Part shown: in pieces, positions 45,802 through 54,992 of the stretch
How positions within the stretch are numbered: position 1 is the stretch's first letter
Layout: each line of letters opens with the position of its first letter
Source: Subsaxibacter sp. CAU 1640
GTDB taxonomy: Bacteria; Bacteroidota; Bacteroidia; Flavobacteriales; Flavobacteriaceae
Assembly: GCF_023156585.1 (NCBI RefSeq)
Contig: NZ_JALNMI010000002.1
Location: 290,479 to 354,478 of the forward strand
Direction of reading: 5' to 3'
DNA: 64,000 nucleotides
Position numbers and translations under genes: made by a program
Notes under the pieces: model-generated
Seen by the model: the letters and a program-made list of their open reading frames with translations, nothing else
Database searches by the model: none
Told to the model about the DNA's origin: nothing

Positions 45802-48036
45802 TTATTGAATTTTGAATCTTAATCCTGCGTAATACATACTTCCAAAAATTGGACCATAAACAAATGTCGTATCAAAATTTAGCCCAAATGGATCATCTGC
45901 TCCCAATATTGGATTTGATTGTCTCACATTCGTAATGTTTTCTCCGCCTAAATATACCTCAAATTTTGGAGAAAACACTTTGGTAACTTGAACATTGAGT
46001 GTCCCTAATGTTGGAGTATATCCAGGAAGTTGATATTCTAAAGGATTTGCTTCAGTTGAAGAGAAACGCTGTTCTCCCAACCAATTATATGTGGCATCAA
46101 ACTTCCATTGACTTCCGTTGTCTTTTAAATGTGTTTCATAAGACGCATTTGCAAACAATCGATGTTTTGGAGTCAAAGGTCTTTCAAGTTTACCTGTTTG
46201 ATATTGTGTTTTCACATCATAAAGCTTATACGCAGTTCTCAAATCGAAATGTTCAAATAGATTATAATTAAACTCCAATTGAAAACTATTGGCATAACTG
46301 TCTCCATCCAAATTATAAAAACTGATTTGTTGCGGATTTTCATAATCAACCACCACTTGGTTTTGAAAATCAGTTCTGTAATAGTCAAAGGTTATATCTG
46401 CCTTCCGGCCAAAAAGATTGAAGCCTTGAAGATATGATACACCATAATTCCAAGCGATTTCAGGATCCAAACCGTAAATTTCTCCTCCAGAATTTATCAA
46501 ATTGATAGTTCTAGATGTTGAAAAAATGGATTGATTCTCTGCAAATATGTTGGCACTTCGCTTTCCTCTTCCAAAAGAAAAACGCAATGCCGACTTTTCC
46601 CAAGGTGTATATCGAGCGTGAAACCTAGGCGTTATAAATGTTCCTAAAAGATTGTGCCTATCGATACGCACTCCAGCCGTCATATTCCATTTTTCAAGAT
46701 TGTCAAAATTGTATTCAAAAAAAGCTCCAATTGAGTTTTCTGTTCGTTCGAAATCATCAATACCCACAAATTCATCATAATGGTCGTAAGTATAACTGAT
46801 ACCTGTTTTTATTTTGTGCCTCGAATCGCTGATAATGGAGTTATAAATTGCATTTGCATACAAACTATTATGAAGAATATCATATTGAGTCAATCCAAAA
46901 TAAGATTCTTGTTTATGACTACTAAAAGCTGTTTGCACACCAATACTTTGCCATGGAATTTCAGGATTGACATATCCAAATTTGACTGATGCATCCAAAC
47001 GTTCGGTATCGATCTCGCTTCCCCAAGCATTGGTCGTTAATTTGTCCGTTTCAGGATTGAAATTGAGTTGACCCGTCTGCTTGGAATCATTCAAATAACG
47101 AAGATTGATAAAACTCACTAACCCTTTTTCTGGATTGGTGTATTGCCATCTGTTCATAAAGTTAAACTGCTTTTGTAAAGGCATATCGACAAATCCATCA
47201 TCATTCATATCAAATTTTTTATCACGAAGATTTCCGTGAACATAAAGACCAGTACTCCATTTATCACTAACTTTCGTGTTCAAATGAGTATTCAATTCAA
47301 ACCTTGCTCCAGTAGATCCGTAGGCATTTACAAATAATTTTGAATCGGTTAAGGGTTTAACCAATTCTGTATTGATTTGTCCGGCAATACTCTCAAAACC
47401 ATTGACAACACTTCCCGCACCTTTCGTAATCTGAATACTCTCAACCCACGTACCTGGTGTAAAACTCAAACCATATGCTTGAGACGCACCACGAATGGTA
47501 GGAATATTTTCAGAAGTAATCAAAATATAAGGACTTGTCAGGCCTAACATTTTAATCTGACGCGTCCCTGTCACTGCATCGGCAAAATTAACATCAATGG
47601 AAGGATTGGTTTCGAAACTTTCAGACAAATTGCAACAGGCTGCTTTCAAAAGCTCATCACTACTGACAGTCATTACATTGGCAGACTGTAAGTAAGATTT
47701 TGAAGTCGCTTGTTTCCGAGAAGTCAGCGTGACCTCATCCAATTCACCGGTGGCTTTGAGCATATGTTTAATAGTTCTCACCGAACTAATGGTCAGCGTA
47801 TCTGTTTTAAAACCTACGTAACTGATGACCAATTGTTGATATTCTGGTTTATAAGGCACAGAAAATTTTCCATCAATATCGGTTGTGGTTCCAACTGTCG
47901 TATCTAACCAATAAACATTTGCACCCAGAAGTGGTAATTCTTTGCCTGTACTGTTCTCGGTCACAACACCATTGATAACCTCTTGAGACAACAGTGTCAA
48001 TGGCAATAACATCAATATACAAATAACCTTTCTCAT
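45802..48036 (-). CDS. TonB-dependent receptor of the metal cluster
   Basis: The 744-residue protein has a signal peptide (cleaved near LLSQ), a carboxypeptidase-regulatory-like domain (about 22-105), a plug (EVTLTSRKQATSKSYL, LKAACCNLSESFETNPSIDV) and a beta-barrel ending near RFKIQ. The plug contains an unusual CC pair in LLKAACCNLSE, found in a group of receptors linked with metal uptake. It overlaps the stop of the HMA-MauE gene by 4 bases. The ligand is inferred to be a metal or metal complex. Confidence 0.88.
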   Translation of the reverse strand: MRKVICILMLLPLTLLSQEVINGVVTENSTGKELPLLGANVYWLDTTVGTTTDIDGKFSVPYKPEYQQLVISYVGFKTDTLTISSVRTIKHMLKATGELDEVTLTSRKQATSKSYLQSANVMTVSSDELLKAACCNLSESFETNPSIDVNFADAVTGTRQIKMLGLTSPYILITSENIPTIRGASQAYGLSFTPGTWVESIQITKGAGSVVNGFESIAGQINTELVKPLTDSKLFVNAYGSTGARFELNTHLNTKVSDKWSTGLYVHGNLRDKKFDMNDDGFVDMPLQKQFNFMNRWQYTNPEKGLVSFINLRYLNDSKQTGQLNFNPETDKLTTNAWGSEIDTERLDASVKFGYVNPEIPWQSIGVQTAFSSHKQESYFGLTQYDILHNSLYANAIYNSIISDSRHKIKTGISYTYDHYDEFVGIDDFERTENSIGAFFEYNFDNLEKWNMTAGVRIDRHNLLGTFITPRFHARYTPWEKSALRFSFGRGKRSANIFAENQSIFSTSRTINLINSGGEIYGLDPEIAWNYGVSYLQGFNLFGRKADITFDYYRTDFQNQVVVDYENPQQISFYNLDGDSYANSFQLEFNYNLFEHFDLRTAYKLYDVKTQYQTGKLERPLTPKHRLFANASYETHLKDNGSQWKFDATYNWLGEQRFSSTEANPLEYQLPGYTPTLGTLNVQVTKVFSPKFEVYLGGENITNVRQSNPILGADDPFGLNFDTTFVYGPIFGSMYYAGLRFKIQ

Positions 48037-48764
48037 AAGTAAATTTGTATTAACATTACGATTGCCATAATAATCATAATGGAATTTTCAATAAAAGTCG
48101 CTTTGGTCATAGGCAGCTTTAAGGCTGTTCCCAAACAAGCACATTGAATTGATTTTTTGTCCAGAAGCACTTTGGTTACGCCAATGGTTGTAATTCCAAG
48201 TATGATTAGCGTAACGACGAGTGCCAAAGGAATCTGGATTCTCATCAAAAACAAAAGCCCTAGAGAAAGTTCCAAAAAAGGATAAATCCAACCATACGCA
48301 GGTATTGCCTTTGCCAAAGGGTCATACATTCTGAAAGAATCTGGAAAACCTTTTAAATCCAACAACTTGAAAAAGCTGAAGACGATGTAAAACAATCCCA
48401 TAAAATCGAGCATAAAAGCACCAGAATTCCAAGGGTTTATATTTAATAAGATGGATGCCACAGTTATGTAGCCAAAGATCAAGAACAAGGGAAATAATTG
48501 TTGTAAATCAGATTTTTCATCTTCCAAAGACCTATTTGTAGACTGAAAAACGTTCTTTTCTTTTTTTTCAGAAATTGAATATTTGCTAGATAAAGCATTT
48601 TGCAATGTGTCCGTAGAAATGTGCTTCGACATAGTAATGCTGGCTTCAGCATTTTCCAAATCAACAGATACTGATTGCACATTTTCAACAGCACTCAACG
48701 ACTTCTGAACGGATGCCTTGCAACCATTGCAGGTCATTCCTGTAATATTATAAGTATGTGTCAT
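48033..48764 (-). CDS. HMA domain fused to a MauE/DoxX-like membrane domain
   Basis: The 243-residue protein has an N-terminal HMA domain with the motif GMTCNGC (Cys12, Cys15) and ends the domain near residue 65. Four or five membrane helices of the MauE type follow, with a QCACLG segment (Cys208, Cys210) before the last helix, matching the CGCFG-like position of MauE-type proteins. The fusion suggests the metal-binding head feeds or receives metal or thiol electrons at the membrane. The direction is unknown. It overlaps the receptor gene. Confidence 0.82.
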   Translation of the reverse strand: MTHTYNITGMTCNGCKASVQKSLSAVENVQSVSVDLENAEASITMSKHISTDTLQNALSSKYSISEKKEKNVFQSTNRSLEDEKSDLQQLFPLFLIFGYITVASILLNINPWNSGAFMLDFMGLFYIVFSFFKLLDLKGFPDSFRMYDPLAKAIPAYGWIYPFLELSLGLLFLMRIQIPLALVVTLIILGITTIGVTKVLLDKKSIQCACLGTALKLPMTKATFIENSIMIIMAIVMLIQIYL

Positions 48765-48854
48765 TTTTATTTAATTTATTAGATAAAACAGTGTAGTCAA
48801 ACCAAAATAGATGGTAAGACTAATTAATTCCCTTTTGGGAAAACATCTAATAAA

Positions 48855-49268
48855 TCAAATGATGAAAACTTGGTCTAAAACCTGAATATCTGCGACCAAA
48901 TTAGGAGGAGAATAATCTTTATGAGGAATTATTTGTTCAGGTAAACCTTCAAAAAGATTGATATAAGTATAAACAAAAGTTGATAGAAAAACAGACTGAT
49001 CGAAATGTAAGTCTTCATAGCTCTGCGACTTCAAAACGTCTTGACCTTTCAAAAGTTCCAAATCATCTTTGCAACAATTCATTTTAGTGATGGCAGCTTG
49101 TTCCATCTCAAAGGCTTCCATAACACATTTCTGTGCTTCTGTGAAAACTGCCACATCTATCAAAACATCTCCACAAAAATGTTTCTCGATGGTAAAAGAT
49201 ACCGTCGAAAACAGCACTAAAATTGCCATCACTACTGAAAAACCTTTATGGATGATTTTTTTGAACAT
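48855..49268 (-). CDS. HYC_CC_PP family small protein
   Basis: The 137-residue protein has a hydrophobic N-terminal helix/signal and then EKHFCGDVLIDVAVF (the HYC-like box) and NCCKDDLELLKG (the CC box). The C-terminal part has PPNLVADI (PP box). These three boxes define the HYC_CC_PP family of Bacteroidota. The conserved Cys residues and the neighbours suggest a metal role. The gene is the first of the metal cluster, 90 bases upstream of the HMA-MauE gene. Confidence 0.85.
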   Translation of the reverse strand: MFKKIIHKGFSVVMAILVLFSTVSFTIEKHFCGDVLIDVAVFTEAQKCVMEAFEMEQAAITKMNCCKDDLELLKGQDVLKSQSYEDLHFDQSVFLSTFVYTYINLFEGLPEQIIPHKDYSPPNLVADIQVLDQVFII

Positions 49269-49318
49269 TACTGCAAAACTACAAAAAAAATAGTTCGAGG
49301 TTAAATTTTAGAAAAGTC

Positions 49319-49756
49319 TTAACTTTTTTTGTGCATAAGTTTAAAATAATAAAAAGCTGGCAATAAGAGCAGTAGAATCAATGGCTGAATTAAAAATCGT
49401 CTGATATTAAAAAAGATATAATAGTCTTCCTGTTTCGGATTTATGACGAAATATAGAAAACATAAAATCAAAATCACATAAGCAATTCCGTAGATAAGGC
49501 TTGAAAATTTTACAATATTCTTGTCCTTAAAAAAAAGGTAAATAATACCCAGTGAAATTCCAGAATTCAAGATGTAACGCAGGGTTGTAAACATTGTCAA
49601 CTTAAAGATTTCCCTTCTCGGATTGTCGATGTAGAGATAATCATTTTTAAAGAATGATAAATATGGATCATAAAAAAGTTCATTTTCAAAAACTCTTATC
49701 AAAATCAAAAATCCGAAGAGAATCAAAAGCCATATCATTTTTACAACATTTTTCAT
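49319..49756 (-). CDS. Exosortase F system-associated membrane protein
   Basis: The 145-residue protein has four likely membrane helices and the family pattern of a small XrtF partner: ENELFYDPYLSFFK near the N-terminus, then LRYILNSGISLGIIYLFF. Its start overlaps the stop of the exosortase gene by 4 bases. The sequence shows no catalytic residues; its role with XrtF is unknown. Confidence 0.85.
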   Translation of the reverse strand: MKNVVKMIWLLILFGFLILIRVFENELFYDPYLSFFKNDYLYIDNPRREIFKLTMFTTLRYILNSGISLGIIYLFFKDKNIVKFSSLIYGIAYVILILCFLYFVINPKQEDYYIFFNIRRFLIQPLILLLLLPAFYYFKLMHKKS

Positions 49757-50301
49757 ACTTCAGCCTTTGCTTTTGAAAACCGATTGACCCAAACCATCCA
49801 AAGAAGAAAGACCATTCCGTAAATAATTAGCGGAAAAATGACTGTGTGCAGCTCTTCCCTTCTCCAAGGATAATGGTATAAACCTATTGAAAGAATTGCT
49901 ATTCGCACTAAATTCACAACGTATATCAAAGCACTACCAGCCAAAACATATAAGAATGTAGCCTTGAACTTATCGGCAAATGCAATCATAAAAGAAATGA
50001 ACAGAATGATAATACTCACCGAATTGCAACCTTCCACTACCCTGGCAACATACTTTCCGTTAACCAATAACTTCATAGACGGCTCTTTGGGATGCGGTTG
50101 GATGGAAGCATTATGCCCAAATGATTCAATCAGCAACTCACTTTGCCTTGCCACCAGATTTGTTAAGTAATCTGGATAATATTCTGAACCACCCGAATAA
50201 TCCAAATACAATTTATAAGAAAAAGACAATGCCGCATAGACAGCCAAAAATGTGAGTATAAACTTTAAAACCGATTTGTATTTTACAATTAAATCCTTCA
50301 A
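49753..50301 (-). CDS. xrtF: Exosortase family protein XrtF
   Basis: The 182-residue membrane protein carries the exosortase active residues: Cys92 in VEGCNS, Arg133 in NLVRIAIL and His152 in ELHTVIFP. Family members are proposed transpeptidases that process proteins with a C-terminal sorting helix. The small companion membrane gene follows with a 4-base overlap. No obvious substrate with an exosortase-type C-terminal signal is seen in this window. It faces divergently from the GAF-domain gene. Confidence 0.9.
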   Translation of the reverse strand: MKDLIVKYKSVLKFILTFLAVYAALSFSYKLYLDYSGGSEYYPDYLTNLVARQSELLIESFGHNASIQPHPKEPSMKLLVNGKYVARVVEGCNSVSIIILFISFMIAFADKFKATFLYVLAGSALIYVVNLVRIAILSIGLYHYPWRREELHTVIFPLIIYGMVFLLWMVWVNRFSKAKAEV

Positions 50302-50389
50302 AAAATGCAGTTTAATGGGTGTGTTAAATTTATATAAAATAATCTGCCTGAAAGTACATTTATGATACTTTTACCAAAAAAATTGAACA

Positions 50390-50845
50390 ATGAATTTGGA
50401 GCAACTCAAACCGCAAATAGAGCAAATTATTTCTGACAGCAATAAGTCTGTGGAAGACAGATTGTATAAAATTTGCGAAGTGTTGGAATTGAATGTTTCG
50501 TACTATAATTGGGTTGGTTTTTATTTCAAAAATGGTGATAAAAACGAATTGAAATTAGGACCTTATGTTGGTGCCCCAACCGATCATACCATCATTCCAT
50601 TTGGAAAAGGTATTTGCGGACAAGTAGCGGTAAGCAATCAAAATTTTGTTGTTCCGGATGTGTCAGCACAAGACAATTACATCGCGTGTAGCATAACCGT
50701 AAAGGCCGAAATTGTAGTACCAATTTTTGTAAACGGAGAAAATATCGGGCAAATAGATATCGATTCTAATACACTCGACCCTTTTACTGAAGCAGATGAA
50801 TGCTTTTTGGAGTTTGTGTGTGGCAAAGTTTCAACCTTATTATAA
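50390..50845 (+). CDS. GAF-domain protein, free methionine-(R)-sulfoxide reductase-like
   Basis: The 151-residue single-GAF protein matches the fRMsr family, with YYNWVGFYF, GKGICGQVA, IACSITVKAEIVVPI and IDSNTLDPFTE. The spacing of Cys76 (GIC) and Cys100 (IAC) is 24, as for Cys94 and Cys118 of the Escherichia coli enzyme. The third Cys (E. coli Cys84) is His66 here. The enzyme would reduce free Met-R-sulfoxide in the cytosol, if two cysteines suffice. Confidence 0.85.
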   Translation: MNLEQLKPQIEQIISDSNKSVEDRLYKICEVLELNVSYYNWVGFYFKNGDKNELKLGPYVGAPTDHTIIPFGKGICGQVAVSNQNFVVPDVSAQDNYIACSITVKAEIVVPIFVNGENIGQIDIDSNTLDPFTEADECFLEFVCGKVSTLL

Positions 50846-50883
50846 ATTCCATATTGAAAGTTATCGTTTAATGTTTTCTTGAA

Positions 50884-52134
50884 TTACATTCCAGTACGAA
50901 TAGCCTCCACAGGATCTAATCTTGAAGCGGAAATCGCTGGAATCACTCCCGAAATAAGTCCTATCAGCGTCGAAAGTCCAAAGCCTAACATCATATTGCC
51001 TGTTGATAGAACAAACTCAAAGTCTCCCGTGAAACTTGAGGCAATCATTGAGACAAGCCAAACAAATACCAATCCAATAATACCTCCAATCACAGCTAAA
51101 ACTACCGCTTCAAACAAGAATTGAAACAAAATAAATCGGTTTTTAGCTCCTAAAGATTTTTGGATACCAATCAAATTAGTACGCTCTTTCACACTTACAA
51201 ACATTATGTTTGCAATTCCGAAGCCACCTACCAGCAATGAAAATCCGCTGATAATCCAACCCATAAAGTTCATGGTACCGATTATACTGTCAATTGCGTC
51301 GGTCATTCCCGACATTTTATTTACAAAAAAATCATCTGGGTCTCCAGCCTTTAAACCTCTGTAAACTCTGAATTTCTGTTTCAATACACTCTCAAAAGCA
51401 CCTATATCAACATTTTTTTCAGGTTTTATGATAACTGCCCCAGGAATACCATCTGCCCCACCATTTCTAAAACGACGCACAAAATTCACAGGAACATAAG
51501 CCTTTTCATCTGGTGAATCGAAAATAGTGGCGCCAAATTTTTTCAAAACTCCAATTACAGTAAGCTTTCGCCCAAACACACGTATTTCCTTTCCCAATGG
51601 ATTACTGTTTTTAAATAAATTTTCGGCTAAAGTATAGCCAAGTACAATTACAGGTGAACCCGAAACTGATTCAGCTTCAGTGTAAAATCTACCTTCACCA
51701 ATTTTCATATCCTCGATATCGTATATTTCGTGGGAAACAGGTGTAACTCTTACTCCAGCTATAGTTTCAGCATCGTACTTAACAGTTTCACCTGATTCAA
51801 ACATCACATAGGCGACCGCCTCGATATCTGGCACATTTCTTTTGATAAATTCATAATCATCATATTCCGTTTGTGGAAAATTATCACGTTGCCAGCGCGG
51901 AACATCCGTTGGCCCAAAAGAATATTTGGTAAGATACATGGTATTTTTATCCAAACCCGAAAGATTTTCTTGAATATTTCTATCCAAAGAATCAACGGCT
52001 GCAAGTACGGCTATGATTGAAAAAATTCCGATAGTTACACCTAACAAAGACAAAAAAGTTCGAAGCTTATTATTGGTCAATGCACTGATGGCGAATGCAA
52101 AGCTTTCTTTGAAAAGGCGTAAGTAAAGTAACAT
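50884..52134 (-). CDS. MacB-like ABC transporter permease
   Basis: The 416-residue protein has the MacB/FtsX layout: one N-terminal membrane helix (about 25-45), a periplasmic core of about 220 residues and three C-terminal helices (about 290-315, 335-365 and 380-400). The last segment ISGVIPAISASRLDPVEAIRTG is the family signature. No ATPase or membrane-fusion gene lies next to it in this window, so its partners are elsewhere. The likely cargo is a lipoprotein, peptide or lipid. Confidence 0.9.
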   Translation of the reverse strand: MLLYLRLFKESFAFAISALTNNKLRTFLSLLGVTIGIFSIIAVLAAVDSLDRNIQENLSGLDKNTMYLTKYSFGPTDVPRWQRDNFPQTEYDDYEFIKRNVPDIEAVAYVMFESGETVKYDAETIAGVRVTPVSHEIYDIEDMKIGEGRFYTEAESVSGSPVIVLGYTLAENLFKNSNPLGKEIRVFGRKLTVIGVLKKFGATIFDSPDEKAYVPVNFVRRFRNGGADGIPGAVIIKPEKNVDIGAFESVLKQKFRVYRGLKAGDPDDFFVNKMSGMTDAIDSIIGTMNFMGWIISGFSLLVGGFGIANIMFVSVKERTNLIGIQKSLGAKNRFILFQFLFEAVVLAVIGGIIGLVFVWLVSMIASSFTGDFEFVLSTGNMMLGFGLSTLIGLISGVIPAISASRLDPVEAIRTGM

Positions 52135-52247
52135 CTATGAAGGTTGTTTTTTAAACAAGTTTAAAGATAGGTCGTTTTCAACAATTTTTTGTTACAAAAA
52201 CACTAAATAAACTGCTTAACATTACAGATAACTTCTTTAAGAATACT

Positions 52248-52255
52248 TACTTTTG
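52248..52255 (+). promoter_or_regulatory. Putative purH promoter -7 box
   Basis: TACTTTTG matches TAnnTTTG and ends 26 bases before the purH ATG. No clear TTTG lies about 19 bases upstream. Confidence 0.4.
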
Positions 52256-52281
52256 CACTTTAAAAATCACACAACTACATA

Positions 52282-53814
52282 ATGAGCACTAACAAATCGA
52301 TTAAGTCGGCTTTAATTTCCGTTTTCAGCAAAGACGGATTGGAACCGATTGTCAGGGAATTGAACTCTCTTGGAGTAAAGATTTACTCCACTGGAGGCAC
52401 GGAAACTTTTATCAAAAATTTGGGAATAGATGTCATTCCTGTTGAAGATGTTACTTCTTACCCATCAATTTTGGGTGGAAGAGTAAAAACGCTTCATCCT
52501 AAAGTTTTTGGTGGTATTTTGAATAGACAAAATAACGAAAGTGACGTTGCCGAACTTGAAGAATATCAGATTCCTCAAATAGATTTGGTTATCGTCGATT
52601 TATATCCATTTGAAAAAACAGTTGCTTCTGGTGCGAGCAATGCTGATATCATTGAAAAAATTGATATTGGAGGAATTTCATTAATAAGAGCTGCTGCGAA
52701 AAATTATGCAGACGTTCTTTGTGTGTCTTCGATGGATGATTATTCTGAAGTGTTGGAATTGTTGAAATCCAAAAATGGGGAGACATCAGAAGAAGACCGA
52801 AAACGATTTGCTGCAAAAGCCTTCAACGTGTCTTCGCATTACGATTCAGCTATTTTCAACTATTTCAACAAAAATCACGAACAGGCCGTTTTAAAAATAA
52901 GTGAAACGAAAGGACAGGTTTTGCGCTATGGAGAAAATCCACACCAAAAAGGATTTTTCTTTGGTGATTTTGATGCTATGTTCACAAAACTTCACGGTAA
53001 AGAATTGAGTTATAACAATCTTTTGGATGTTGATGCTGCTGTTAATTTAATGAACGAATTCAAAAATGACGCACCAACATTCGCCATTTTAAAACACAAC
53101 AACGCTTGTGGTATTGCACAACGTAGCACTATACACAAAGCTTATGTTGATGCTTTGGCTGGTGACCCTGTTTCAGCTTTTGGAGGAATTTTGATAAGCA
53201 ATACGGAAATTGACAAACCAACCGCTGAAGAAATTCACGATTTGTTTTGCGAAGTGGTCATTGCGCCATCTTTTTCTTCGGATGCTTTAGATATTTTAAA
53301 GGGCAAGAAAAATAGAATTCTATTGGTTTTAAACGATATTGAATTGCCAAAATCGTCCGTGAGAAGTTGTTTGAACGGTATTTTGGTTCAAGATAAAGAT
53401 AATGTGACAGACGCTATTGAACATTTGTCCTATGCTACAGACAATAAACCTAGTGAAAACGAGTTAGAAGATTTGATATTTGCTTCCAAAATTTGCAAAC
53501 ACACCAAATCGAACACTATTGTTTTGGCAAAAAACAAGCAGTTGTTTGCCAGCGGAACAGGCCAGACAAGTAGGGTTGATGCGTTAAACCAAGCCATCCA
53601 CAAAGCGCAATCCTTCAATTTTGAGTTACAAGGAGCGGTAATGGCGAGTGATGCCTTTTTCCCTTTTCCTGATTGCGTAGAGATTGCTGACAAAGCAGGA
53701 ATAACGGCTGTGATTCAGCCTGGAGGTTCCATTAAAGATGAATTGAGTATTGATTATTGCAATAAAAATGGTGTTTCAATGGTTTTTACGGGAACTCGCC
53801 ATTTCAAGCATTAA
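52282..53814 (+). CDS. purH: Bifunctional AICAR transformylase/IMP cyclohydrolase PurH
   Basis: The 510-residue protein has an N-terminal MGS-like IMP cyclohydrolase domain (ALISVFSKDGLEPIVREL, YSTGGTETF, GGRVKTLHPKVFGG). The C-terminal AICAR transformylase domain carries KHNNACGIA and a final SIDYCNKNGVSMVFTGTRHF. It catalyses the last two steps of de novo purine synthesis. A -7 promoter box precedes it. The mre operon follows after 140 bases. Confidence 0.97.
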   Translation: MSTNKSIKSALISVFSKDGLEPIVRELNSLGVKIYSTGGTETFIKNLGIDVIPVEDVTSYPSILGGRVKTLHPKVFGGILNRQNNESDVAELEEYQIPQIDLVIVDLYPFEKTVASGASNADIIEKIDIGGISLIRAAAKNYADVLCVSSMDDYSEVLELLKSKNGETSEEDRKRFAAKAFNVSSHYDSAIFNYFNKNHEQAVLKISETKGQVLRYGENPHQKGFFFGDFDAMFTKLHGKELSYNNLLDVDAAVNLMNEFKNDAPTFAILKHNNACGIAQRSTIHKAYVDALAGDPVSAFGGILISNTEIDKPTAEEIHDLFCEVVIAPSFSSDALDILKGKKNRILLVLNDIELPKSSVRSCLNGILVQDKDNVTDAIEHLSYATDNKPSENELEDLIFASKICKHTKSNTIVLAKNKQLFASGTGQTSRVDALNQAIHKAQSFNFELQGAVMASDAFFPFPDCVEIADKAGITAVIQPGGSIKDELSIDYCNKNGVSMVFTGTRHFKH

Positions 53815-53954
53815 ACCCGAAAATAAATTTTATTTTTTGTGAACAATTTTCTTGATAACTACGTATATTATGAAATCTTTAATACTTATTAAGTTTATTA
53901 AATTTACAATAACAACCAAAAACTAATATCAACCTTTACAATTAACAGACGCAA

Positions 53955-54983
53955 ATGGGATTTTTTGATTTCTTGACCGAAGAAATAGCTATAGATTTAG
54001 GAACCGCAAATACATTAATAATTCATAATGACAAGGTAGTTGTCGATAGTCCCTCCATCGTTGCCAGAGACCGAGTTACTGGAAAAATCATTGCTGTTGG
54101 TAAAGAAGCCAGCATGATGCAAGGTAAAACGCACGAAAATATCAAAACCATTCGCCCATTAAAAGATGGTGTGATTGCCGATTTTGATGCTTCAGAGCAA
54201 ATGATAAACCTGTTCATCAAGAATATTCCTGCGCTAAAGAAAAAGTTGTTCAATCCTGCATTGCGTATGGTGGTGTGTATACCTTCAGGTATCACGGAGG
54301 TTGAAATGCGTGCTGTAAAGGAAAGTTGTGAGCGCGTGAACGGTAAAGAAGTTTATTTGATACACGAACCTATGGCTGCGGCAATTGGTATTGGTATAGA
54401 TATTATGCAACCGAAAGGAAACATGATTGTAGATATAGGTGGTGGAACAACTGAAATCGCTGTAATTGCGCTGGGTGGAATTGTTTGTGACAAATCTGTA
54501 AAAGTTGCGGGAGATGTTTTTACAAATGACATCATTTATTATATGCGCACCCAACACAATCTATATGTTGGAGAACGTACTGCAGAAAAAATAAAAATCC
54601 AAATTGGGGCAGCGACTGAAGATTTAGATTTACCACCAGAAGAAATGAGTGTGCAAGGTCGTGACCTTTTAACAGGAAAACCAAAACAAGTTCAAATTTC
54701 GTTTAGAGAAATTGCGAAAGCTCTCGATAAATCGATTTTGAGGATTGAAGATTCTGTTATGGAAACACTATCCCAAACGCCTCCAGAATTGGCTGCTGAC
54801 ATTTATAATACTGGTATTTATCTTGCTGGTGGAGGCTCAATGCTTCGAGGTTTAGACAAACGTTTATCCCAAAAAACCGATTTGCCTGTTTACATTGCAG
54901 AAGACCCATTAAGAGCGGTAGTAAGAGGTACAGGAATTGCGCTTAAAAATCTTTCTAAATTTAAGAGCATACTGATAAAATAA
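53955..54983 (+). CDS. mreB: Rod-shape-determining actin homologue MreB
   Basis: The 342-residue protein matches MreB throughout: IDLGTANTLI phosphate loop, DGVIADFDASEQMI, VVCIPSGITEVE, MIVDIGGGTTEIAVIALGG and LAGGGSML. It polymerises on the inner membrane and guides wall synthesis. mreC follows after 9 bases, so mreB opens the five-gene shape operon. Confidence 0.98.
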   Translation: MGFFDFLTEEIAIDLGTANTLIIHNDKVVVDSPSIVARDRVTGKIIAVGKEASMMQGKTHENIKTIRPLKDGVIADFDASEQMINLFIKNIPALKKKLFNPALRMVVCIPSGITEVEMRAVKESCERVNGKEVYLIHEPMAAAIGIGIDIMQPKGNMIVDIGGGTTEIAVIALGGIVCDKSVKVAGDVFTNDIIYYMRTQHNLYVGERTAEKIKIQIGAATEDLDLPPEEMSVQGRDLLTGKPKQVQISFREIAKALDKSILRIEDSVMETLSQTPPELAADIYNTGIYLAGGGSMLRGLDKRLSQKTDLPVYIAEDPLRAVVRGTGIALKNLSKFKSILIK

Positions 54984-54992
54984 TAGACTGGA

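Noticed and set aside
48830-48843. Hairpin ttccc-tttt-gggaa between the HYC_CC_PP and HMA-MauE genes
   Set aside because: The 5-bp stem is too short and there is no T-run on the minus strand, so it is not called a terminator.
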